A DNA stretch of 64,000 nt from the NCBI RefSeq assembly GCF_000003815.2, contig NC_049982.1, positions 31,098,407 to 31,162,406 of the forward strand. The letters run 5' to 3'. The notes beneath the pieces are model-generated. The model was given only the letters and a program-made list of their open reading frames with translations. It was not told the origin of the DNA and did not search any database. This DNA comes from Branchiostoma floridae. Its lineage: Eukaryota > Chordata > Leptocardii > Amphioxiformes > Branchiostomatidae. Below are positions 11,616 through 23,600 of the stretch, one piece after another; the stretch's first letter is position 1, and every line of letters starts with the position of its first letter. A program made the translations under genes and the position numbers.

Positions 11616-11890
11616 TCTTCACCGGTGTCTCTGGGGGCCTTGGCGTAAGTTTTTTTTTTCTTTGGGGGGGGGGGGTCGATTCGCGATTTTTAACCGGAAA
11701 TACGCGTCGGGAAAAGAGAATATGCATGGAAAGGAAAAAAAAAATACCGGGAAAGGAATATATACCGGTAAGCTTGTGCGGGCTTCCTGGTATATATTCC
11801 CCGGCGTATTCTCGGTTAAACATCACGAATCCACCCACCCCCCTAAAAAAAATCACGCCACGGCCCCCAGAGACGCCGGTGAACGAGGCT
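11616..11890. mobile_element. Inverted-repeat MITE (~275 bp)
   Basis: Left end 'caccggtgtctctgggggcc', right end 'ggcccccagagacgccggtg'. The arms continue with 'accggaaatacgcgtcggga' against 'ccccggcgtattctcggtta'. The centre carries 'ggaatatataccggt'. Homopolymer runs of T/G near 11650 and of A near 11735 are inside. No coding. Confidence 0.8.
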
Positions 11891-13380
11891 AAGATTTGTC
11901 AAGCATGTAGTTTACTGTACTTTGAACATTTATTATCATGTATTTTCTGCCAAGAATTTCTTTTTTTGCATTTTCTCTTCATTTTCAGCCAAAAAGGGAA
12001 TTTTTCGTCTCCTGTACCTAACAAGACAAGACTTGAAATCTTGCTGTCATTTTTATTTTCTGGCCATGTCACTAAGACGGGCCACCCTGATAGATACAGA
12101 TAATAACAGAAATTCCAATTGATGAACTTGTACTTCAGAAACTATTTGCGATGAAATCTTTATTTGACAATACTAATATTGATCAACTTTTCATAATGCA
12201 AAGTTATTCATCCTTACTACCATAATAAAATCAACGAAGTATAATATTATATCTATAAGTCTTTTAGTCTATAATTTTTTCTTGTATAATCGTGACATGC
12301 ATAAAAATGACCATCAATGATGATGAAGAAAGAATATGATTATACATAGTTTTATCATCATTACATTCGTTCTATTGTACATAATTATCTTTTGCACATG
12401 GGAATTGATATCATGAGTAGAATGATGCAGAACTATTGAACATCATTATTAAAAAGAGTCTTTTTGCACAACCGTTGTCAGCTTCATACGTCGGTGACTG
12501 TCAACTTCATCAGGGCATGTCTGCTTGATTCCCATTGCACTAATGCTATCAAGGTGCAAGATTTGTATGTAAATAAATACTGTACTTTACGTTTGGGACC
12601 GCATCTGCAAACAGCGACACCTATAGCTGCTGTACAATGTTAACCAGTCAAAACAGCCCTGAGAAAGGTCACAGACGGTCACCGAAACGTCGGTGGAAAT
12701 AGACAAAAACGGGTCTGAAAAATTACTCTTTGTTCATGCAGTGACTTGCAAAGCTGATTAAACTATTCACGGATAATGGACAACGTGAAATAAAGTCATG
12801 CAAATATACATAAACGTATTCAACACATATGGATTAATCGGAGGTATCTTGGTATCTTGGGTTCGCCTCAGCACATGCTACCTGTTAGGCTTGAGCTGTG
12901 TGTGGACAAAAACATTTGAGTTGTGAAAATAAATGTGAAATGAAGTCTGGTTTATTTGAGAGTTACTAGCTTATTTGCATAATGATATGCATATGCTTTC
13001 TTGCACATTTGAAGGCAAATGCATGAAAAAAAGACTACTGCAAAATATCTAGATTAAAAATGTATACATGCTGTTCATACAATGTGTTCTAGTCTCTGTA
13101 CATAATTATCAGTAAAGAATGTGGTAAATTGTACTCCATTCAGAAGGAGGCACACGAATACCCGCCTCCTATGTACTTTGTCATTTTTTTTGTTGTGTAT
13201 TTTTTAACAACTTAGAGATTAGGTTCGGAGATCTCTTCTGGTAGAATCATTAGGAGATCCTATCAGAATAGGCATAGGCTCTGACAGGAATCTCTACCAG
13301 TAGTATCATTATGGCCATTCTTGCCAGATTGCAATTTGAAACTGTGTAAGTTATACACAATTTACCTCCGAATTCTCTGT
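11890..13380. other. Intergenic, AT-rich, no gene seen
   Basis: No exon or RNA gene supported. It includes a GAAACGTC hairpin motif at 12657-12697 and an AATAAA on the minus strand near 12953, which could serve as polyadenylation signal for the gene ending near 13388. Confidence 0.4.
12657..12697 (+). repeat. Hairpin motif ending in CCGAAACGTCGG
   Basis: 'gagaaaggtcacagacggtc' then 'accgaaacgtcggtgg'; GGTCAC can pair with GGTCACC with one mismatch around an AGAC loop. Related motifs at 42789 and 54000. Such sequences often mark ends of Penelope-like elements, but nothing else of such an element is seen. Confidence 0.4.
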
Positions 13381-13387
13381 GCAAGAT

Positions 13388-16300
13388 TCACTTTGCAGAG
13401 CCGACTGTAAAGAAAAACATTTTAACGTTATATGTATGTTTGATGCATAGTTTGTGCACCTCAAGGTATGACATGATATGTATAACATCATATTATAACA
13501 CTGTATAAAGTGAATAATCTATCGGTTGTCAATGTAATATATATCTAGGATCACAGTATTTCATCCAATTGCCTAATATTTCTAAAGCAAGCTCTCTCAA
13601 ACTGGCATCCATGATGTTTACATGATTAAAAACTCGCTCTATTATATAAATGTTTACTTACAGTGTAAGATTACACAAAAAAGCTTCACTAAACAAACAC
13701 ACAAATAACCAACCAATGACCGTATACAATCAATCATTTGCATAATTTATGTAAGTGAATAAATCACCTTTGAAGACCGACAGTTTCCAGGTTCCCCCGC
13801 ACATGGTGGTGATTGTTGGGTCGTCACCCACACACGGCGTGTCACATGACTCGTACAGGACCTCTTTCCCCTCCAGGTTACGGGCGAAATCTTCCTCAGT
13901 GCCGCAGAAACATTCTTCATAATACTCGGTACCTGTAAGTTCACAGTAAGAAAGCTTTACTTATGACATAAGTGAGCTAAATAATTTTTGTCTGATTTTT
14001 CCACTCCGGAGATGGTCAATATGACGCGAAAGTTATTGTAAAATATGAGCAAATATGTTGTGTTGTACCTAACTACACAAGTCCGGTCATTAGACTGTAC
14101 TTGACAATGTGTAGTTAGGTAGCCATGACTATAGGTGTAGTAGTTAAACTAGGCACGGTTGTAACGGATAGTTTAATCATTCAATATGGAAGCCATAAGT
14201 GGTGAAGTTGCCAACTTGGTATCTAACAATGTCCCTTTTACTACACTAGTATACATCTAGATCTTGAGTACAGGAATAAATGGCTACGATACCATGTTTT
14301 CTCGCTTCAATTCTTGTTGCAATTTTATGGTGTCTATTCAAAATTCATCCACTTTTTTACCTCTCCTTTTTTGACCCGATAGCCCGCTATCATTTGGGAT
14401 TCTTGACATATCTTAATTATATGCATAGACACTTATGGGCTATTCATGAATTACATATTTCATTGATTTACATTTACATGAAGTATGCTTTCATAAGCTA
14501 TGCCTTCCGTCTATTAAAAATGGTTTTACCACTTACCAGCATAGGCATAGCCAAGCTAGACCTTCCGTCTATTAATGATTTTACCACTTACCAGCATAGG
14601 CATAGCCCAGTTCCCTGCAGTAGTCGAGACAGATGTCGTTGGTGAGAGTGTTGCGGAAGATCTTTGGACCATGGGACATCATCCGCTCCTTACTATCCCC
14701 GAAACATCCGAGGTTTCGCACTAGAACGGCACAGAAAAAAAACAACAACTTTGATCTGAGATGTCGAAACTGTAAGGCCACACTGACTAAATCATATATA
14801 TTATTTATTATTTATTTAGTTATTTATTTCACCAAAGCAAATTACATGCGCAGGAAATGCCTTGCAGGCTTCCTGAATTGGGTAACTTTGTTACTGTCGG
14901 CAACTTACAAACAATCAAACATACAATGCAAATCATTATACAGACTTTCCAGAATTAACAGGAAAAAATAGCAGGAGGGCCAGCAAGCCTAACCTACAAT
15001 GTGTCATTATACAGTCTTACTGCTGCGTGCATGAACGACCTTCTTAGCCGTTCGGTTTTGATATGGCCTTTACAATAAAACCGAAACAGCAAGAATCAAG
15101 CAGAACAAGCCGGAATAAAGAATTTGAAAAATTCGTGCCACATTCGGGCTGGAATCCAAAATAGATCTAATACCTTTTCTTACGAGAGGCAGAATGAGAC
15201 GGAATGCCGTCTGAATGAAAATTCTTGTGTATTCCTTGGTATCCGCAGTACAGTCTTGGCATTCTTACTGTATTTCAGATAACCGTATTCATTTTTTTGG
15301 CCAGCCGATTCTCCATCAAATGAGATTAGAATATTTCGAATAATTTTTGGAGTGCCTTATAACTTATAATCCGGTCGTATTGCAGTTAGAATGGTTAGAA
15401 ATTAGAATACACTTTGAATGCCGTTCTATATTTTTTCACCTCAAATGTACCTCGAAAGTTTTGTGCATGACAAAAACATTCTGGACGGCCACAAGAATAG
15501 GCACAAGTATCTTGAACGCAGTGAGAATATCTAGAATACACTAAGAATTCCCGGGAATTGAGAAGAATTTACATTTTGACGGCGCCGGCATTCCGGCTCA
15601 TTCTTGCTCTCGTGTGAAGGGTCCTTAACATGTGGTCGTACCATGCAATTCATTTTTTTTTGTTTACTGTGTTTAAGAGGTCTTTATACTTACCGAAAAC
15701 ATTAACAGCTGTATAATAAACAGGACTGATCAACGTACCTCCGTAGTGACCGTAGTCGACGCAACCGGGACAGTCGCAGTATTCGGGCGTGACGCCACAC
15801 CAGCCGTACGGCGAGCAGCAGGCGAAGACGCCGTTCGGGTTGCACTCGGCCTCCTCGGCACCGTCGGCGGGATAGCCCCAGCCGCACCGGTTGTCGTCCC
15901 GCCAGGTCTGCTCACCCTCCACGGCATCCGTACCTGTAATTTGTAAGAGAAAAATTGAGATAAACCTACCATAGTTGCTGATTAGACAGTTAAGCGTTCG
16001 CTCAAGACATTCGGTCTGATATAGCCAGCTGCTGCCGAACCGTGTGCATGCGAAGCTGTTGTCTTCCACGAAGCTGTTGTACGTGTGGCACGTTGAACAT
16101 TACTTTACCTGTTCCTCATTTTTTAACGACAGTTAAGCGTTCGTTCAAGACATTCGGTCTAATATAGCCAGCTACTGTCGCGCCGCGTGCATGCAAAGCT
16201 CTCACATGTACGTGTGGCACGTGAAAATCTGTTTCTGATGTGTTCCCATGTTTAGGTACACATCTCTACACAGGTCATAGATAAATATATACAGAAAAAA

Positions 16301-18334
16301 ATAATTAGAATAGCACAACGCATTTAGGCAACAAAGGTTTGTGTAAGCAAGGCTTCAGTCCCAATTGAAAAAGAGGGCCATGTCGGGAAGTTCACGGGCT
16401 GTTTTTGGCACTTTCGGGCTTGCCCTTAAGTGGGCCCCCTGGGACACCCTGCGGCTCCCTTGTCATTTTTGGTCCGGCCTACATTCCCCCTCCCCCCTTG
16501 AATTTTTTAAGTCAGTGTTAAAATCAAGCTGGGACCCAGTAACTAATAGACGTCGTGACATAACAGTGGGGAACACCGAGTATCCGGCAGTACATCTGGG
16601 CAAATTTGTGCTTTCGGGGCCCGACCAGGCCGGGCTACATCCCTGACGGGCACAGACGCAATTGGGACCGAAGCCTAATACAAGCTGGGCTGAGGCTAAC
16701 TTCTGAAAGACGGACCGGAGCCGCTTCCCTTCTCCCTGTAGTCGGTATCCCTGTAGTCGGTACAGCCGGGACAGTCGCACTCATCGGAGGTGTTGCCGCA
16801 CCAGTTGCCGTACGGGGAGCAGCACGGGTAGATGCTGTCGGGATCACACTCGGCAGGGTTACCGTCCTCGGCAGGGTAGCCCGGTCCGCACCGGTAGTCA
16901 TCGCGCCACTTCTTAGGTGCAACTGAAAAAAAATACATATTTAAAGGTCCCTTCTCTAACATTAGGACAATATATAAGGTAGACTTTCCTACCATTTCTT
17001 TACATAGTAAGTGAGATTATCACTTTAGAATTGCATACCATATCAATATTTAATTATAGGGAGGGATGTCACAACATCATTGTACTATACAAATTATGAT
17101 GTTTCGAAATAGTGTATAGTATACTGTGGTTTAGAACCAGAGGTTCTAGAATGATATGGTTTCAAAAACTTAGAAAATCGTCCTGTACAGTTTACAAGCG
17201 CAAGAAATACGGCAATGATGCAAATATATTCAAAACGGCCGTTGCACATGTTATCCAAGTAAATCTTTTGTTCTTGATAGTATGTTCAATTTCGGGGCCA
17301 AAATGTTACATAATGGACCTTTACGTAAAACTGGAACCAGTTTATTACAGAAGAGCTATTATTCCACTGGTCGTGACAAACGCTATGTATAGTGTTCACA
17401 AATCCGTTGTCCATTGCTCAGGAGAATCCCCCTAGCTCTTTTCGACAAACACAGTGAGCAGTTGACCCCGCCCGGCCGGCTAAACGTCCCGTGCTAAGGA
17501 TTGCAACCAATTCCAGTAGCGCTAGCTACGTCCGGTGACCGACAATGCTTTGCTACGGACTACCTATACCACCTTCTTGGTCAAGAGACAGGAACACTTA
17601 CCACTGAGCAACGCACTATTTTCAAGCACTATATAAGACTTTGTACATGTCAGTTTTCTTTCAAATCTTGGAGTTTACAAATAGGGTTGTGTGGTGTTAT
17701 CGCAGGGCCTAGAACCCAGAATTCTGGGTGCGAATCCTTTCATGCTACCAATATTGTGCCCTTGGGAAAGGCACGTTTACATGACTTTCCTCACTCCACC
17801 CAGGTGCAATATAGGTACCTGACCTCAATTGGAGAGGTAAAAGGCAACGGATGGAAAGGGTTGGGCTCCACCTTCCAATACCGTATCCGAGACAAGGTGG
17901 ATAACAACACACTGCCAATACGCACTTAAAATGCTATGAGACTACCTAAGTATATCATATTTTCTGCCTGTTCTTTGTTCGTAGCACTGTTCAAATACGT
18001 TGTGGGCAGTGTCACATTGTCCTTGTCTATTTTATTCAAGCAAATAAAATAATAAAAAAGTAGAAAAAAAAAATGTATCGACTAAAGAATGTTAAGTCCA
18101 CCTACCTGGGCCTAGACCGCCCGGTTTCAGACCGCCCAAGCCGGCGAAAAGGCCGAAAAATCCTGATAGAAATTTGCTCAATTCGGCCATTCCCTCCTCC
18201 AAGTTGCCCCCGTGAGCAGCCGGCGCTTCGGGCGGCGCCACTGGCTCTGCCTCTGGCTCTGGCTCCTGTCCCCGGACAGTCAGCATCATCGCAAGCACCA
18301 CCACGGTGGCTACTAGGCAGGACGTAACCTTCAT
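13388..18334 (-). CDS. Secreted hevein-like / WSC domain protein (six exons)
   Basis: Exons: 18334-18106, 16922-16716, 15933-15739, 14720-14592, 13932-13768 and a probable last exon 13404-13388; all phase 1; 313 residues. Exon 1 (MKVTSCLVATVVVLAMMLTV..., then E/P/A-rich, ending GLGGLKPGGLGPG) is a near copy of the leader of the SRCR gene at 9969. Exons 2 and 3 each encode WRDD.RCG.GYPA followed by a hevein-like cysteine core (AEC, CCSPYG.WCG.T, C.CPGC.DY), suggestive of chitin or glycan binding. Exons 4 and 5 together make a WSC domain (NLGCFGDS...ICLDYCRELGYAYAG, then ECFCG, CDTPC, CGGTWKLSVFK), also a carbohydrate-binding type. The donor of exon 2 (CCG|GTCCGT) is weak. The last exon (V-GSAK-stop) is the least sure part. 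Confidence 0.72.
13985..14400. mobile_element. Partial copy of the 'ggccacag' Harbinger-like MITE
   Basis: 'gagcaaatatgttgtgttgt', 'caatatggaagccat', 'gagtacaggaat' and 'gataccatgtttt' are shared in order with the complete element at 58145-58683. The 'ggccacag' termini are missing or worn. Confidence 0.65.
14505..14610 (-). repeat. 55-bp tandem duplication copying a splice donor
   Basis: 'ttttaccacttaccagcata' followed by 'ggcatagcc' occurs near 14526 and again near 14581, offset 55 bp, with 'ccttccgtctatta' beside each. The copy includes the end of WSC exon 4 (GYAYAG) and its GTAAGTGG donor, so a second identical donor lies in the intron. Confidence 0.8.
14780..15650. other. Intron, nothing recognised
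   Basis: AT-rich intron between WSC part 1 and the second hevein-like exon. From about 15050 it has several 'agaat' / 'ttagaat' rich phrases but no defined repeat and no exon. Confidence 0.4.
15985..16230. repeat. Direct repeat, ~146-bp offset, in an intron
   Basis: 'acagttaagcgttcg.tcaa' and 'gacattcggtct.atatagcc' recur at about 15985 and 16131, with 'gtacgtgtggcacgt' closing each copy. Confidence 0.75.
17690..17935 (+). mobile_element. tRNA-derived SINE, worn copy
   Basis: A tRNA-like head ('gttatcgcagggcctagaac', 'gggtgcgaatcc' as box B) is followed by the body 'gcccttgggaaaggcacgtt', 'gactttcctcactccaccca' and a tail with 'gggttgggctccaccttcca'. The body matches, in reverse, the SINE at 48318-48745. 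A tail-like fragment also sits near 35440-35530. Confidence 0.6.
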
Positions 18335-19600
18335 CGTTTCAGCTGCTTGAAAGAAAAACAGGTCATCAAAACAACTTCTATTTCTACAAATAGGAGAAAT
18401 ATCTAAATATCTAAGAAAGAAGAGAAAATGCAATGTAAGCCTACTCAGATTCAGAATCTAAACGTAAGAGAGATAAAAGTTGACACGTACATGTATACCT
18501 TTTGCTCGTCGCTCAGTCGAGGTCTTTGCGATGCCGTCCGTTTCCTTTTTGCCCTACCGACGGTGTGGGCTGATAATTACGTTACATGGTACATTTCCTG
18601 CACTCGGAAAATTGTCCCCGGTATTTTGGGTATATAAACTGTCGCCACACCCAGTCCTCAATGCAAATACAGATAATTGAGTCCAAATTAAAGGACGCAT
18701 GTCTGAATATGTGGCCACTCGGAATGTGTTTATTTGAATTTGTTTCTTCACATGGGATGCACTTCTTATTTACATTTGACGAAACTATTATTATGATTTG
18801 CTAGCTTAAGGGAAGACAAAATGAAAACTTTCTCTCCGTACCTAGATGTTGGTAAAGGATCGTACATCCTTTAAAAAAAGGAACCGGTTTCTGAGAAGGA
18901 TTAAGCGGTGCACGATTAGCCCTCTTAAAGAAAATGACATTCTTTCAACTACCCATTAAATGCGTATGTTAAACGGATGACTTCGGACAAATTCCAAAGC
19001 AATCTGCTCCTCCAAGCATGAATAGCAATGTGGCTACCATGTGAAAGCATATCTTAACTTCTAGCGATGCGGGTACAACGAATATAGGTCAGTTTCTTAC
19101 TGATTGCCTTGAGCGTAATAGCCCTACTTTGTTACATTTGGGCCCAAAAAAATTGACAACATTGTTTTAAAACAAAACCTTGATGTAGTTTACTTTTACA
19201 ACGAGTTTTCAGCAAACATGAATTTGCATCATTAGCCCACTATTAGACTCCTGGCGACCTACCAGTTTATAGAGTCGTTTGAGGAACTCAGTAGACTTTG
19301 TGTACCTTCTTTTTGTACAGTTCACAAACACCAGAAAGACAAAATAACTATTCAAATATGCTAAAAAGTAGTTTAATATTTCATTGATATGAAAGTTTTG
19401 TACTAGAGAATACTTAAAATTTTTGGGGCAAATTTTTTTTTTAAATGGGCTTTTAAGTGGTCAAAATTATGATATCTAGCCTCCCATGGAACTTAGAAAT
19501 AGCTTTCTCGCAGGACTTTTCTTTCTTTCTGATAATAATCTTACTAAAATATGACAAAGCAACTTTGATCATACCCGGGTGGGACATCTTCATATAGTTG
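18335..19600 (-). promoter_or_regulatory. Upstream region of hevein/WSC gene, duplicated from/with 9970-11000
   Basis: Homologous to the region upstream of the SRCR gene. Just before the ATG, 'tttctttcaagcag' reads as a 3' splice site at about 18343, so a non-coding first exon is likely. Near 18630 the minus strand reads 'gtttatataccc'. The plus strand reads a better TATATAAA there, so its direction is uncertain. Confidence 0.5.
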
Positions 19601-20600
19601 TTTACATTAATATTGGGAATTCAAAGTGTTAATTGATTAGAAATCGACTGTTTTATTGCACAAAAGTGCGGCCGTTTTAAAACATGTAAAATAAATGAAG
19701 TTCTAGAGGACGAATTACAAGTCAAAGTTTATTGTGGAACAATAGCATCAGGTACAACGTATGGCAAAGAACAAGGGATGCTAACCTATACAAACTATCT
19801 ATACTAGTTTCATAATCTAACGCCGTTTCTGAATACGTGATATAATGGAATATGGCTTTTTGACTTATTATGACACGGTTTTCTTTTGCATATATAGAGA
19901 TAGATAGATAGATATTAGATAGGTACGGATATATATAGTCAGATATGCATTCAAGACATGATAGAACTGAAATAATAATGAACATTGCCCATATAACTAT
20001 TATAAATCTGTCTGTATTATGAGAAGAATATATCATTCAAAACGATATTCATCTTCAACATTGTCTTAGCAGATGGAAACAATCTCTCATATGGAGGTAT
20101 AATTTGTCGATCAATGACCCTTTTTGCTTTAAGAATGTGTTACATGTTTACTTAGGCTTCTTATTTTTGTCTCAAGTTGTCCTTTAGGCGTTCCTTGAAC
20201 ATGTTCCGAACCTACTTGACAGTAGGGTTTATCCAAATACCTTGGAAACCATATCTGCACAGCTTATATTTTACATTGATAACTCTATCATGCTTGGTAC
20301 AACAGCAGTCTTGTATATTTTTCAAATAATTCTTCCGTTAGACATGTTATCCAATATTCAATCTGTCCAGTTTGTGTATCTATATACAGTGGAAACATAC
20401 ATAGATCGCCTATTACTGCAACATTAGTAGAACTTCTTGGAACACGAAGCAATATCTTACAGTAAATTTTACTTTTACAGTTACAGTTACATTTTAATTT
20501 CTCGATACATTACTAACCATTTACAGAGATGTACATAATCAAAAACCAAGACCTAGGTCTGTGCTGCTACAACGTCCATTTAATAACACGAACCAAACGC
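19600..20600. other. Intergenic, AT-rich
   Basis: No exon seen. A short GATA run ('agatagatagatagata') lies near 19895. The frames here lack family features. Confidence 0.4.
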
Positions 20601-20603
20601 AAC

Positions 20604-23600
20604 TCAACAACTAAACTTGAAGGTTCCTGTACTCCCATAGCCAGTGGTATAGCCGACATACAAAACAGGAAGAGGATGTGGATCGGTCCACTGCATAAAG
20701 GGGGTGTGTTCATTCTGTATGCCGACTGAGATGGTCCCGTCAGCCGACCAATCTATCCAGAAGCCACGAAATTCGGTACCAGAGAGGATCCCTTCAACAC
20801 AAAAAAATGCAATGTCAATCGACAATTGTTGTACAAGAAATATCATATATTGATGTTATTTCTATGTTGTATATTCATCTTATATATAGTTGTTGGATGC
20901 TAAACAAGACTGGAAAATCGTGTAACAAGTAACGTTAACAAGTGCGCTCACGGTTCCGAGTACGCACATGCAACGACAGGAATTGCGGGTTATATGCCAT
21001 AGGTAAAGGCAAACAGCTCTCGTCTTTTTTGCTCATTTGCATAATGTCTAAACGTGATTTGTTTAAGGGCCAATTTGCGTACACGGGGCACTTTGCACGA
21101 CGTACGTCGACTGTCCTAGGACAGTGGCCTGGGACATTTTTGCATTTTGCCGCCTTAGCGGCAAAATGCCTTGTGGCCAGAGTAGTCGCCGTTGGAATGA
21201 ACGGACCTGTTCAATCCATGCCGAACATTTTTATACCTGTTAAAACAGGCATTGCATTAACATGGTCGCTCTAGCGCAGTGGGAAAATTTGCGGTTCGAT
21301 TCCGGGGAGTCAATTTTTTTTCAACCTTCTTTTTTTCTTTTTTTACATCCATTAAAATACTAATTTTTACATCCATTGAAATACTAATTAACAATACTTT
21401 TGTATAGAACATTAAAACTCACCTTTGCACCTGTTCTACTTCTGCATTTTTTCGATGTTGGGATATTTGAATGAACGAACCGTGAGACGTGCGATACTCT
21501 GCTTATATGTCGTTCTAACTTTCCATAAAATGCCCATACAACATCTATATCACAGAATTACACAAGAAAAAACTGATTTTCTCGAAAATATCTGCATACT
21601 GTATGACAAAAAGTTTCACTAAACATATTCATTTTCATATTTCTGGACATAAAGACATTTGCATATTTGTGAATCTCTCCATGTGCCCATATCAGGTTTA
21701 GTTACTCTGTTCTATTTATATGACATTCTGATAACTAGAAAAATCATTCACACACGCAAACCTTGGCAAAATGCCAGATGTTTTAAAAGCACTTGTTCTT
21801 TTTACACACAACTGCGACTCCCGCTGAACGTCACAGCGCGTCACAATGACGTGAACTCTGGTGACCCGTCGCGACCTTCAAAATGGCGGGTATATAACCA
21901 GCGCTGTTTTTCAGCCAACAAATGTTGATTTTCTTCTCTTCTCGCGCGTACTTGCAGCGCCGAGCATGGCACAGAATAGGGGTTTACACGTTGCAAAGAT
22001 CGGTACCACGACGTGCAACGGGCGGCCATCTTCGCCTCCGTTGTTATCATTAAAGGCACCAAAGTCACATCAAATGTTGGGAGCGAGGCCTTGTTTTGTG
22101 TGTGCAAATTGTATCTCTATAAAGGGATACGCAGTTCTCTGGTTACTTCCATTATCCAACACAAGCCCATGGCCGTATCCCTTACTTAGGTCTACGTCAC
22201 TTTCTAAACAAGGGCCCTGCCGGGCAGCTTTCGGGACTGACAAGTATGATTTTAAAGACACTTAACTACACAAGACGCAAAGAGAATAGTCGTGGGCAAT
22301 ATTTGTGTACTAGTATATCTTTACATATACATCTCTATTTTTCGTTTCCACAAACAGCCCGGCCGGTCCTGACTTTGGAAGCAATCTCGTCTGACACTTG
22401 AGGCAATGGTCTGGTTGGACCAACAAGCTCATTTATTACGTCAGGTTTCTTTCATAAACTAACAGCTTGTTGTTGTATGTGACCTGGGGGTTAAGCAAAA
22501 CATGATCTTGGCAAAGACCTACTACGCACGCCTACAGTACATTTTACTGCGCGATTTCCAGCCTCGCTAGAGGTGTGTTTTACATAACTAAGACAAGTTT
22601 CAGTCGTCTTAGACAGGGTAAAATGGCGCAATTGCAGTCTTTGTCAGTATCTGAAAGGTGCTCGTATTTTATTCCAAATAGCTTACACAGTTCTCCGGTT
22701 CCTTCCATTCATCTAACACAAGACCATGGCCGTATTCATTTCTTCAAGTTCAACCAAGGTCCTTGGTTCAACCAATCAAAGTCAGTAAAACACACAACTT
22801 GTTGATGTCTCCGTCCTGGGGGCTATGCAAACACTATCGCCAGGCTCACTACGCACACCTACTCAAACAGTACTGTGTATTTGCCACCTAGCTTTGATAG
22901 AGGTGCGTTGTACACAACTAAGTCAAGATCAAGAGATCTTAGATCGGGTAAAAGGACATTTTTCACCGTCACATACTTTCGAGTTTCTGTCGGTATCTGT
23001 AACCGTGTAGGGTAAAGATGAGGGGATCCCTGACGCTTTTGCTCCTGTTGGTTACCTTGGTCGTGACACTGGACGACGGCGACGCTCATGCGCTTAACTG
23101 CCAATGCGCCCCTTCCTGCCACTGCCGAAGAGAGAACCGTGATACCAGCCACGCCGAGGCAGAGCGGGAGCAGCGAGACCTGGCAGCAGGTACTGTGGGT
23201 CATCTTGGATCTTAGCGGCGACTGTGGAAAGCTTTATGTAAACTGAACCTCCCTGCTGAACTTGCTAATATTAATAACCTGTACGATGATCGAGTTTGTA
23301 GATTATCCGCCTTACTCCCAGTAGGTCGTGAGTTCGATCCCTGGCAGATTTATAACAACTTAAAGACTAAAAAATGAAACATTCGGCTTAGCACCCAGCA
23401 CTTATATTACCACTACTTGCGGCCTAGCCCAATGTTTGCATAAATATGTGGCCCAAGGGCTACAGTAATGGAGATGAGCGCCACCCCTAAGTGTCTGTTG
23501 CAAATGCACGTGAACGGGCAACTTTAACTTGCTAAAATCCAAGTATATGTCAGATAGCTAAATAGTTACGTAGGAAGTAGTAATGGTCCGATAATTGGGG

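Noticed and set aside
11605..12103. Overlapping frames on both strands near 11.6-12.1 kb
   Set aside because: They lie over a palindromic MITE, which explains open frames on both strands.
16606..16926. Plus-strand frame over the hevein-like exon
   Set aside because: Antisense shadow of a cysteine-rich exon with good splice sites on the minus strand.
21255..21302. Functional tRNA gene
   Set aside because: A and B boxes present but the anticodon arm and acceptor pairing are missing.
21861..22265. 134-codon + frame ahead of the peptide gene
   Set aside because: No homologous frame is kept in the duplicate block and it shows no domain; treated as non-coding.
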